From an uncultured Eubacteriales bacterium (GTDB taxonomy: Bacteria; Bacillota; Clostridia; Oscillospirales; CAG-382): 15,738 nucleotides of DNA. Position 1 is the stretch's first letter. Each line of letters begins with the position of its first letter. The translations under genes and the position numbers were made by a program. Of this stretch, positions 1-6,649 are shown in pieces. The notes beneath the pieces were generated by a model, which was not told the origin of the DNA, did no database searches, and saw only the letters and a list, made by a program, of their open reading frames with translations. The stretch spans positions 1 through 15,738 of the forward strand of contig CAKSCN010000042.1 of NCBI GenBank assembly GCA_934444485.1, in the 5' to 3' direction.

Positions 1-29
1 GTATACCATAGAGAGAATGCGAACCTCAA

Positions 30-402
30 ACTCCGCACTTTCCAAAAACCTCATCTTTCCGTAATTTGTCGTCGAACGAAGTGAGGTGCAAATCCCGGGA
101 ACGGTACAAGCTCCAAATTACAGTTCCTCAAAATCTACGCCTACATAAATCTAAGTCGGTCACTTGAATATATGGTGACCGACTTTCGCACTATCTCGGA
201 TAAGATGAGTCTTACCTCATCTAAGTCGGCGGCTTGAATTTATGGACGCCGACTTCGGTACTTTCTCCAAATTACTCTATATCCGTCCCTGCAAAGCGAA
301 GCTTTGCTACTTAAAGTTCTTTGGTTCTTTCTTTCAAGAAAGAATGCGTCGCAGACGCCTCCGCGGCGAGCGGCCCCCGTAATCGTCAATTGTTTTGCGC
401 CC
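30..402 (+). repeat. Long hairpin-mosaic repeat, copy A
   Basis: Nothing credible is coded here. The stretch is homologous, in the same orientation, to 12204-12560 and partly to 7021-7190. It holds a row of hairpins: an 11-bp stem at 153-163/175-185 (AAGTCGGTCAC with its complement), a 9-bp stem at 223-231/247-255 (AAGTCGGCG) with nearly the same loop, a 7-bp stem with a GAA loop at 291-297/301-307, and an 8-bp stem with a TTCA loop at 325-344. The block 256-298 is identical over 43 bases to 12423-12465. A small minus-strand reading frame across 240-506 is explained by the repeat and is not called. Bases 1-29 show no other feature. Confidence 0.8.
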
Positions 403-440
403 GGGTCAAATATTATGTACGAAAAGCATTTCTTTTTGTC

Positions 441-469
441 TTGCAAAACGGTGCGGAGCGCTGTATAAT
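441..469 (+). promoter_or_regulatory. Promoter of the alpha-galactosidase gene
   Basis: TTGCAA (441-446) and TATAAT (464-469) are separated by 17 bp, close to the sigma-A consensus. The predicted start of transcription near 476 leaves a leader of about 44 nt before the ATG at 520. It lies just after the repeat mosaic ends. Confidence 0.75.
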
Positions 470-498
470 ATACGTGTGCAGCAGTACGCATATTATAC
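463..498. promoter_or_regulatory. Candidate operator palindrome over the -10 and start site
   Basis: GTATAATATACGT (463-475) and ACGCATATTATAC (486-498) are inverted repeats, 12 of 13 positions complementary, around a 10-bp centre. The left arm contains the -10 box and the right arm lies just downstream of the expected start site. Because half of the left arm would not be transcribed, a DNA-bound dimeric repressor is a better reading than an RNA hairpin. Which regulator binds cannot be told from this window. Confidence 0.5.
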
Positions 499-519
499 GA
501 AAACAACGGAGGTCACATT

Positions 520-2652
520 ATGTCAATAAACTATTACGGCGACACGAAAACCTTTGTCCTCGAAAACAGCCGCTTCACCTACGCCATGGGAATCGATGAC
601 GACGGAGTACTCGTGAACATCTACTTCGGAAAACGCATTTCCGACGGAAAGAACCTTAAAATCAAGCACCGCACCATAAAAAATTGGATAGGAAGCTCGG
701 CGTGCAACTACGAATATATGCCCGAGTGTCCCGGAAGAGGAGGACTTACCTTTGAGGAAAGCGTTGTTGACGCCGAGTTTTCCGACGGGGTGCGCGACAC
801 TCGCCTTATCTATAAAAGTCACGCAGTATCGTCCGACGCCGACGCCGATATACTCACGGTGACTCTCACCGACAGTCACTACCCTCTCGAAGCCGACCTC
901 GTCTACCGGCTTTACCGCAAAACGCCGCTTCTCGGCAAGAGCATCGTCTTCCGCAACGTCGGGGACGAAAAGATAAAGCTCCATGCGGCAAAGTCCGGAG
1001 TCGTATATCTTCCCTACGGCAAAGATTACGAGCTTCTCGCCATGCACGGCAACTGGGCGAAGGAGTACCGCAGGGAAACGGTGAGCGTGCCGCACGGAAA
1101 AACCGTTCTCGAATCCCTCAGAGGCAGCTCGTCAGGTCCTCACCACGTGCCGTTTTTTGCGCTTCACGAAAAAGGAAAGTGCGGCGAGACCTTCGGCGAG
1201 GTTTGGTACGGCGTTGTCGAATGGAGCGGCAACTTCAAAATATGCGTCGAGAAAAATCAGGCTGAAATGACCTCGGTCACGGCAGGCATCGGCGACAAAT
1301 ACACAGTCATTCACATAGACGGCGGTGAGAGCTTCGAGACTCCGAATCTCACGGTGAGTTACTCGTCCTCGGGTCTTGAGAACATCACGGTCGATATGTA
1401 CGACTATCAGTTCGACGTCCTCTGTCCGAGGTCGAAAGTGTACAACACGCTCCCGATAATCTACAACTCGTGGTATCCTTACGAATTCGACGTTGACCGC
1501 GAAAAGCTTCTCGGACTCATCGAAAAGAGCCGCCGTGTGGGTGCGGAGCTTTTCGTCATAGACGACGGCTGGATGGCGAACCGACCGGGGGGAATATCCG
1601 GTCTCGGCGACTGGGACACAGACGCTGTGAAGTTTCCGAACGGTATCCGCGAAATATCCGACGCCGCGCACCGCGCAGGAATGCTCTTCGGTCTGTGGTT
1701 TGAGCCGGAAATGGTGACGAAAGACTCGAGACTTTTCGCCGAGCATCCCGATTGGGTGCTTTCGTACCCGACACGCAAAATGACCCCAATGCGTCGGCAG
1801 TACATTCTCAATCTTGCAAATTCCAAGGTTGCGGAGTATATATGGCAGGTCGCCGACAGGCTCATCTCCGAGAACAGTCTCGACTACTTAAAGTGGGACA
1901 TGAACCGCTACATAAGCGAGCCGGGATATGTCGGCGGAAGCGAAAAAGAGCAGGACGAGGTGTACGTAAACTATACAAAGAATCTCTTCGGCATATGGGA
2001 CAAAATAAACCGAAAGTATCCGCACGTGCTTCTCGAATGCTGTGCTCACGGCGGCGCGAGAACCGACTTCGGTATGCTTCGCTGGTCGGACAGAATAAAC
2101 CGCTCCGACAACTCCGACCCGGTGGACGTCGTAAAGCTTCACGAGGGATATTCGTTCCTCTTTCTGCCGAAAATGGCCGGCGGCGCAGGCAACATCGCAC
2201 TCTCTCCGCACAGACTCAACGGCAGAGTGACGCCTCTCGGCTACCGTGCCGACCTCGGCATGACGGGATCGATGAGTATCGGCATAAATCTTCTGCTCTC
2301 GGACGAGAAAGAGCTTGCGGAAATAGCACAGCGCACCGCGGCGTTCAAGAAGATACGAAGCACGGTGCAGAACTCTTATGTCTACCGCATTTTTTCCGTC
2401 GAGGAACACCCTTACGCCGTGTGGCAGTACATGGGGCGTGACGGCAAAGAAGCGGTGATATTCGCCTTCGGCAACGGACTCAATGCGTGGGAGCGCATTC
2501 CGTATGCAAGACTCAGAGGACTTGACGAAAACGCACTCTATGAGGTTGACGGCAGAGGAAAGGTCAGCGGAAGCATCCTCATGAACGAGGGAATCGAGAT
2601 AAATCTGCGCGGCGACTACTCCTCGCAGGTTATTGTAATAAGGAAAATATAA
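520..2652 (+). CDS. Alpha-galactosidase, glycoside hydrolase family 36
   Basis: A 710-residue protein of normal GH36 length and probably cytoplasmic, since no signal peptide is visible. Family enzymes remove alpha-1,6-linked galactose from raffinose-type sugars or galactomannan fragments with retention of configuration. The N-terminal third is the beta-sandwich domain, followed by a (beta/alpha)8 barrel from about residue 300. Motifs seen are FVIDDGW (345-351), GDW (363-365), KWDMNR with the expected nucleophile Asp460, CCAHGG (507-512) and SDNSD with the likely acid/base Asp530; the 70-residue spacing of the two aspartates fits known family members. The acid/base motif reads RSDNSD where many relatives have WTSDNTD. 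The ATG has GGAGG seven bases upstream. It is transcribed alone from the promoter at 441-469. Substrate choice within the family is not settled by sequence. Confidence 0.93.
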   Translation: MSINYYGDTKTFVLENSRFTYAMGIDDDGVLVNIYFGKRISDGKNLKIKHRTIKNWIGSSACNYEYMPECPGRGGLTFEESVVDAEFSDGVRDTRLIYKSHAVSSDADADILTVTLTDSHYPLEADLVYRLYRKTPLLGKSIVFRNVGDEKIKLHAAKSGVVYLPYGKDYELLAMHGNWAKEYRRETVSVPHGKTVLESLRGSSSGPHHVPFFALHEKGKCGETFGEVWYGVVEWSGNFKICVEKNQAEMTSVTAGIGDKYTVIHIDGGESFETPNLTVSYSSSGLENITVDMYDYQFDVLCPRSKVYNTLPIIYNSWYPYEFDVDREKLLGLIEKSRRVGAELFVIDDGWMANRPGGISGLGDWDTDAVKFPNGIREISDAAHRAGMLFGLWFEPEMVTKDSRLFAEHPDWVLSYPTRKMTPMRRQYILNLANSKVAEYIWQVADRLISENSLDYLKWDMNRYISEPGYVGGSEKEQDEVYVNYTKNLFGIWDKINRKYPHVLLECCAHGGARTDFGMLRWSDRINRSDNSDPVDVVKLHEGYSFLFLPKMAGGAGNIALSPHRLNGRVTPLGYRADLGMTGSMSIGINLLLSDEKELAEIAQRTAAFKKIRSTVQNSYVYRIFSVEEHPYAVWQYMGRDGKEAVIFAFGNGLNAWERIPYARLRGLDENALYEVDGRGKVSGSILMNEGIEINLRGDYSSQVIVIRKI

Positions 2653-2685
2653 AAAGCGGGCAGGAGACCTCAAAATCTTCTGCCC
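2652..2685 (-). terminator. Terminator shared by the convergent galactosidase and cupin genes
   Basis: GGGCAGGAGA (2658-2667) pairs with TCTTCTGCCC (2676-2685): 10 bp with one G-T pair and an 8-nt loop. Read on the minus strand it is followed by GCTTTTT, so it is a good intrinsic terminator for the cupin gene. On the plus strand the tail is poorer (ATATTCATT), so stopping of galactosidase transcription may be less efficient. Confidence 0.7.
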
Positions 2686-2705
2686 ATATTCATTGCTTTT
2701 GCCGT

Positions 2706-3038
2706 TCAGAACACCACGACAAGGAGCATTTTGAAGTTTTCCTCACCGTAAACCGCATGGGGATGCTTTGCCGGCATGACTATCGACTCGCCCTCCGTGA
2801 GAAAATATTCCGTTCCGTCGATTGTAACCTTTCCTTTGCCGTCAAGGCAGGTAACAAAGGCGTCGCCGCCCGACTCATGCGTGCTTATTTCCTCGCCCTT
2901 TGAGAATGCGAACAGAGTTATGCTCACTGCGCCGTTCTGCACAAGGGTTTTGCTCACGATCTGACCGTCCTGATATCCGACCTCGTTTTTCAGCGTGAGA
3001 ACCTCCGCTTTTCCGATGTTTTTCATTATTTCTTTCAT
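2706..3038 (-). CDS. Small single-domain cupin protein
   Basis: A 110-residue cytoplasmic protein that is one cupin barrel. Cupin motif 1 is around residues 49-69 (KGEEISTHESGGDAF) and motif 2 around 83-95 (EGESIVMPAKHPHAV). Of the usual metal ligands, His54 in motif 1 and His94 in motif 2 are present, but the second histidine of the HxH pair is Ser56 and the glutamate is not conserved in place. The ATG at 3038 is chosen over a longer frame starting at 3107 because AAAGGAGAG lies just upstream. Small cupins of this type are stand-alone enzymes or ligand sensors of many kinds; no substrate can be assigned. The gene is monocistronic and converges on the galactosidase. Confidence 0.85.
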   Translation of the reverse strand: MKEIMKNIGKAEVLTLKNEVGYQDGQIVSKTLVQNGAVSITLFAFSKGEEISTHESGGDAFVTCLDGKGKVTIDGTEYFLTEGESIVMPAKHPHAVYGEENFKMLLVVVF

Positions 3039-3340
3039 GCCGTGTCTCTCCTTTCGCAATCCGCCGTGACGACGGTTGATGTATCGTGTGTTTGCCGAAT
3101 GCGGCACTTTTATTGAGTACCGACGCCTTTATTGTACCGCATATTTCGGGAAAATACTACGGCTTATTTTTAAATTTTTCGGCTCAAAGACAAAATCTAA
3201 TGTCAGAACGTCATTTTTGACGCTGCACGCAGCCGCTTCGGTGCAATTGGTTACAAACTTCAATTAAACGCCGAAAACGCACGTTCTTTTTGTGCATTTA
3301 GTAAAATCGAAGAAAAAATGCATTTTTTTGAAAAAAACTC
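3039..3340. other. AT-rich intergenic region between cupin gene and tRNA-Leu
   Basis: No gene is supported here. On the minus strand TACAAT (complement of 3131-3136) could be the -10 of the cupin promoter, but no convincing -35 is seen. A small hairpin CGTCA-TTTT-TGACG occupies 3209-3222. The 3' end holds A- and T-tracts and a perfect 16-bp palindrome, six A, TGCA, six T (3313-3328), just upstream of the tRNA promoter; these tracts could act as an UP element. Confidence 0.5.
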
Positions 3341-3369
3341 TTGACAAACGGTCACGTTTCTGATATAAT
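3341..3369 (+). promoter_or_regulatory. Perfect consensus promoter of tRNA-Leu
   Basis: TTGACA (3341-3346), a spacer of exactly 17 bp, then TATAAT (3364-3369). Both hexamers match the sigma-A consensus at every position. A-tracts lie directly upstream, as expected for a strong stable-RNA promoter. The mature tRNA starts 55 bases downstream of the -10 box. Confidence 0.88.
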
Positions 3370-3424
3370 ACAAGAGTCGCAGGGAGCTGAGGACAAAAAC
3401 AAAAGCTTCCGAGATACGCAATAT

Positions 3425-3509
3425 GCGGCTGTGGCGGAACTGGCAGACGCGCACGTTTGAGGGGCGTGTGGAGCATTCCATATGGGTTCAAGTCCCATCA
3501 GCCGCACCA
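3425..3509 (+). tRNA. tRNA-Leu, anticodon GAG
   Basis: An 85-nt class II tRNA with encoded CCA. The acceptor stem GCGGCTG (3425-3431) pairs fully with CAGCCGC (3499-3505), followed by discriminator A and CCA. The anticodon arm CACGT/GCGTG encloses the loop TTGAGGG, giving GAG, which reads CUC and CUU leucine codons. The long variable arm (TGGAGCATTCCA) and the T arm GGGTTCAAGTCCC are both present. It has its own promoter and terminator, so it is a single-tRNA transcription unit. Confidence 0.95.
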
Positions 3510-3548
3510 AATACCACTGAACATCTTACGGTGTGCGGTGGTATTTTT
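3510..3548 (+). terminator. Terminator of tRNA-Leu
   Basis: AATACCAC (3510-3517) pairs with GTGGTATT (3538-3545), with an inner helix ACATC/GGTGT around the loop TTAC, and ends in a run of T. It begins at the base after the tRNA CCA. Confidence 0.85.
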
Positions 3549-3554
3549 CTGTTT

Positions 3555-3639
3555 TGAGGGGACTTGAATGGAGCGTGCAGAGAAAGTTTGACCGCACCGG
3601 CACCCGTCCGCAGATGTGCAAGCCATATCAGTCGTACCA
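3555..3639 (+). pseudogene. Decayed tandem copy of tRNA-Leu
   Basis: These 85 bases line up with the intact tRNA at a constant offset of 130-134 bases. Shared blocks are GCAGA (3577-3581), GTTTGA (3586-3591, the anticodon-loop region), GTGCAAG (3615-3621, T loop) and a 3' end CAGTCGTACCA against CAGCCGCACCA. The 5' acceptor strand no longer pairs with the 3' strand, and the D and anticodon stems are lost. The copy is followed by a second copy of the same terminator. I read it as a pseudo-tRNA from tandem duplication. Confidence 0.6.
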
Positions 3640-3678
3640 AATATCACTGAACATCTTACGGTGTACGGTGGTATTTTT
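3640..3678 (+). terminator. Second copy of the tRNA-Leu terminator
   Basis: Nearly identical to 3510-3548. AATATCAC (3640-3647) still pairs with GTGGTATT (3668-3675): the single C-to-T change turns a G-C pair into a G-T pair, so the helix survives while the adjacent tRNA copy has decayed. A T-run follows. It could act as a backup stop for the tRNA unit. Bases 3679-3781 show no further feature. Confidence 0.7.
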
Positions 3679-3781
3679 CTGTTTGTGGGGATTTATTGCA
3701 TATGCCGACATTTATCTGTTCAAAAGTCGGGAAAGCCGTTCCTTTTTCCTGTCATTTACACAGCACAACAATTCCATATAC

Positions 3782-3815
3782 AAAAAACGCCGCCGACATC
3801 CCGAGACATCGGCGG
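3782..3815 (-). terminator. Terminator of the frr-uppS-cdsA block
   Basis: Read on the minus strand, CCGCCGATGTC and GATGTCGGCGG form an 11-bp stem (two G-T pairs) around TCGG, followed by CG and six T. It lies 53 bases after the stop of the zinc-ribbon gene and is well placed to end the minus-strand operon. Confidence 0.85.
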
Positions 3816-3867
3816 TTAAATTTACGCAAAAGCGGCGTTCGTGCCGTTCACGTCCGTTTCTTCCGTA

Positions 3868-4356
3868 TTACTTAAGGAAAGCAAGAGAACGGATGATTGC
3901 CGGCTCTTTCGCCTTGCCGCTGCAAATGCCGAAGAAAGCTATAATCTTCAGCACGAAGAGGACGACGAAGAATATACCGCCGATAATCGGAACGATGAAT
4001 GTCCAGACGAGAAGTGCGGTAACGATTGCGGTGAGCGCCTCGACCACAAGGAACTTGAGCGCCTGTCTCAGGTGGAATGTGACGTATGGGGACTTCTGAT
4101 AGAGAAGTGCGATGATGATGCCTATCGTACCCAAAAGGTAGACGAGCATTGCGATAACCTTGTTGTCGGAAATATCCTTGGGATCAAACTCTGCCGTGTG
4201 GTCGTAGGGGTCATACGGTATGTAGCCGGCTCCGGCGTTCTGGTTGTTTGCAAAGCTTGCGCCCGGCGCTCCGGCAGCGGAGAACTTCAGTCCGCATTCG
4301 GGACAGAAGGTTGTGTTGTCGTCACATACGTGCGCACAATTCGGACATTGTTTCAT
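3868..4356 (-). CDS. Zinc-ribbon membrane protein, DUF4870/Tic20-like
   Basis: A 162-residue protein. Residues 1-22 form a zinc ribbon (CxxC at Cys4/Cys7 and Cys18/Cys21). A linker rich in Gly, Ala, Asn and Tyr (about 25-60) follows, then three hydrophobic segments near 66-85, 100-122 and 124-146. The stretch FHLRQALKFLV before the second segment resembles the signature of small DUF4870/Tic20-like membrane proteins, whose function is not established. The ATG is preceded by AAGGAGG at good spacing. It is the last gene of the minus-strand block, 97 bp after cdsA, and may be cotranscribed with it; the terminator at 3782-3815 follows. The ribbon should face the cytoplasm, though this is inferred only. 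Confidence 0.85.
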   Translation of the reverse strand: MKQCPNCAHVCDDNTTFCPECGLKFSAAGAPGASFANNQNAGAGYIPYDPYDHTAEFDPKDISDNKVIAMLVYLLGTIGIIIALLYQKSPYVTFHLRQALKFLVVEALTAIVTALLVWTFIVPIIGGIFFVVLFVLKIIAFFGICSGKAKEPAIIRSLAFLK

Positions 4357-4453
4357 GGTTATTCCTCCTTAAATTTTGATGCGGTTTATTATGAAAGACG
4401 CATGGTCTCTCTTTCGGGATTAAGGTAAAGGACGCAAAAGCCTGTAGACTCGG

Positions 4454-5296
4454 TCAAAAGAGACCGGCAATCTTCCTTGCGAACATATACAGAAGCGGTG
4501 CGACCGCAAGTATACTGTCGAATCTGTCCATGACTCCGCCGTGACCGGGGAAAATCCAGCCGTAATCCTTGACGTTATAGCATCTTTTTATCGCCGACGC
4601 CGTGAGGTCTCCGAACTGCGACACTATTGCGATACCTACGCCGGCGAGTGCGAGCATGGGGTAATTCGGTTCGAGGACGACGTCAATCGGGAAAAACGGT
4701 ATCACCTTTTTGATATTTGCGGCAAGGAATGCGAAAACAAGTATGCTTACCACGCTTCCCACAACTCCGCCTATCGCTCCCTCGACGGTCTTCTTGGGGC
4801 TTATCTTCGGTATAAGCTTATGCTTTCCGAAAAGCACGCCCGAAAAGTACGCCGACACGTCGCACATCCAGCCGCCGACGAAAACCATGATATAAAGCAC
4901 GTAGCCTGCCGGTTCAAGGTTTCGCATGAGAACGATGCTTGCAAACGAAAGCGCTATAAACGCCGTCGTCGCATAGGACACGCACGCATTCTCGGCGGTT
5001 ATTTCTCCGTTTGACAGCACCATCGTGAAAAGACAGTACACAAGGTAAATTGCGACTATCGAAAGCAGAGTCCCGAAGGTCATGAAGTTTGCGAGAAAAG
5101 GAGCTGTGACGGCGATAAGAAACGCCGGAATAACAAGCAGCTTTTTGTAGCTGCACCCTATCGTTATGTGCATTTCAAGCACGCACATTCCGGAAAGCAC
5201 CGCAAGCACGAGTCTGAAAAACCACGTGTGCGAGAAAAACAGCACCGGAATAAACAGTGCGGCGAGAAGCAATCCCGTTATCGTTCTCTGCTTCAT
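4454..5296 (-). CDS. cdsA: Phosphatidate cytidylyltransferase
   Basis: A 280-residue integral membrane enzyme that makes CDP-diacylglycerol from CTP and phosphatidic acid, the branch point of phospholipid synthesis. Several hydrophobic segments run the full length. The family signature lies near residues 234-262: SAIKR, KDYGW, PGHGGVMDRFDS; DVSAYFSG (146-153) and SPKKTVEG (166-173) are also typical. The ATG at 5296 is chosen because AAAGGA lies eight bases upstream. A GTG at 5356 would extend the protein by 20 residues and overlap the uppS stop, but has no good ribosome binding site. The gene follows uppS by 56 bp and is surely in the same operon. Confidence 0.95.
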   Translation of the reverse strand: MKQRTITGLLLAALFIPVLFFSHTWFFRLVLAVLSGMCVLEMHITIGCSYKKLLVIPAFLIAVTAPFLANFMTFGTLLSIVAIYLVYCLFTMVLSNGEITAENACVSYATTAFIALSFASIVLMRNLEPAGYVLYIMVFVGGWMCDVSAYFSGVLFGKHKLIPKISPKKTVEGAIGGVVGSVVSILVFAFLAANIKKVIPFFPIDVVLEPNYPMLALAGVGIAIVSQFGDLTASAIKRCYNVKDYGWIFPGHGGVMDRFDSILAVAPLLYMFARKIAGLF

Positions 5297-5352
5297 CGTC
5301 CCGTTCCTTTCAATGATAATCAATGATAATGTTTCGGCAGTGCCGAGACCGC

Positions 5353-6093
5353 TCACTTCACGCCGCCGAAGCGTCTTTCGATGCCGGCGTATCTGCGAAG
5401 TATTGAGACAAGCTCACGCTTACCGAAGTCCGGCCAGAGAGTATCCGTGAAAAACAGCTCCGAGTATGCGCTCTGCCATATGAGAAAATTCGAGAGCCTC
5501 GATTCTCCGCCCGTCCTTATGATAATCTCGGGGTCGGGGGAGTTTTTCGTGAACAGCTCGTGCGAAATATCGTCCTCCGTGACCTTTGTCACGCCTTTTT
5601 CGGCAAGTGCGGAGAATGCACGGCACAGCTCGTCCCTGCCGCCGTAGTTGAGTGCGATGTTGAGCGTATGTTCACGCTCTTTTGAGGTTTTCTGCGCCAC
5701 GCCCTCTATTCTCTTTCTGCGTTCTTCGGAAAACGGTTCGAGTCCTCCGATGAAAACGACCTTGGCACGGGTCTTTGCGGAGTAATCGTCTATTTCGTCG
5801 ATGTACTTGTCCAAAAGCCCCATTATGGCGTCCACTTCTTCTTTCGGACGCTTCCAGTTTTCGGTTGAAAAAGCGTACACCGTCACGGTTTCGACGCCGA
5901 GTTCAAAGCAGTCGGTGACAACTCTCTTGAAGGTCTCCGCACCCTTTGCGTGACCGAAGGTGCGTGCGAGTCCTCTCTTTTTCGCCCATCTGCCGTTGCC
6001 GTCCATTATAAACGCAACATGGTGCGGAAGCGACTCTTTCGGCAGTGGGGACAAAGTCTCCCGTTTTTTTCCGAATATATCGAAGATTGACAC
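5353..6093 (-). CDS. uppS: Undecaprenyl diphosphate synthase
   Basis: A 246-residue cis-prenyltransferase that adds isopentenyl units to farnesyl-PP to make the C55 carrier for peptidoglycan and wall polymers. Conserved blocks: FIMDGNGRWAKKRGL (28-42, with catalytic Asp31), GHAKGAE (47-53), YAFSTENWKRP (73-83), NIALNYGGRDE (145-155), RTGGESRLSNFL (193-204) and ERRFGG (239-244). Translation starts at GTG; the ribosome binding site GGAG sits inside the last codons of frr seven bases upstream, and only one base separates the two genes, so translation is probably coupled. Soluble or peripheral at the membrane. Confidence 0.96.
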   Translation of the reverse strand: MSIFDIFGKKRETLSPLPKESLPHHVAFIMDGNGRWAKKRGLARTFGHAKGAETFKRVVTDCFELGVETVTVYAFSTENWKRPKEEVDAIMGLLDKYIDEIDDYSAKTRAKVVFIGGLEPFSEERRKRIEGVAQKTSKEREHTLNIALNYGGRDELCRAFSALAEKGVTKVTEDDISHELFTKNSPDPEIIIRTGGESRLSNFLIWQSAYSELFFTDTLWPDFGKRELVSILRRYAGIERRFGGVK

Positions 6094-6094
6094 G

Positions 6095-6649
6095 TCAGAT
6101 CTCCATTATTTCCTTCTTCTTCTTTGCCGCAGAGTCGTCTACCGCCTTGATGTACTTGTCGGTGAGCGTCTGGATGTCCTTTTCGCTCGACTTCTGCTCG
6201 TCCTCGGTCATCTCGTTCTTCTTCTTCATGTCCTTGCACTTGTCGTTGGCTTCTCTTCTGATGTTTCTGAGAGCGACCTTAGCCTCTTCGGCGTACTTAT
6301 CGACGTTCTTGGTAAGCTCCTTGCGGCGCTCCTCGGTCGGCTGAGGGAATGCGAGACGGATAACCTTGCCGTCGTTCTGGGGAGTGATGCCGAGGTCGGA
6401 GGCGTTTATCGCCTTGTCTATCTCCTTGAGAAGAGACGGATCCCACGGCTGAATGACAAGCATTCTCGGCTCGGGTATCTTTATCTCGGCAACCTGGTTT
6501 ATGGGCATGAGAGAGCCGCAGTAATCGACTCTTATCTTGTCGAGAACGGCTGCGCTTGCCTTGCCGGCTCTTACCGTTGCAAATTCACTGTCGAGTGCGG
6601 TGACGGTCTTCTTCATCTTTTCTTCGTATTCCTTAAGTGTGATTTTCAT
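6095..6649 (-). CDS. frr: Ribosome recycling factor
   Basis: A 184-residue protein, the standard length, that splits the post-termination ribosome together with EF-G. Family hallmarks are the N-terminal helix with RAGKAS (27-32), the small domain with PINQVA and IPEPRM, IQPWD, LGITPQNDGKVIRLAFPQPTEERRKEL (in the hinge region) and a highly charged C-terminal helix bundle rich in Lys and Glu. The ATG has TAGGAGG upstream. It leads the frr-uppS-cdsA cluster; no convincing promoter is visible in the repeat-filled gap before it, so transcription may enter from pyrH or from an unrecognised promoter. Confidence 0.97.
   Translation of the reverse strand: MKITLKEYEEKMKKTVTALDSEFATVRAGKASAAVLDKIRVDYCGSLMPINQVAEIKIPEPRMLVIQPWDPSLLKEIDKAINASDLGITPQNDGKVIRLAFPQPTEERRKELTKNVDKYAEEAKVALRNIRREANDKCKDMKKKNEMTEDEQKSSEKDIQTLTDKYIKAVDDSAAKKKKEIMEI

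Noticed and set aside
476..519. Riboswitch or T-box in the galactosidase leader
   Set aside because: The leader is about 44 nt, too short, and has no terminator.
3499..3639. Duplicated tRNA 3' end as an attachment site pair of an integrated element
   Set aside because: Only about 130 bases separate the copies, no integrase is present, and similarity seems to extend into the 5' part of the tRNA and into the terminator. Tandem duplication explains it better.
5294..5356. cdsA start at GTG 5356 overlapping the uppS stop
   Set aside because: No adequate ribosome site; the ATG at 5296 with AAAGGA fits the usual N-terminus.
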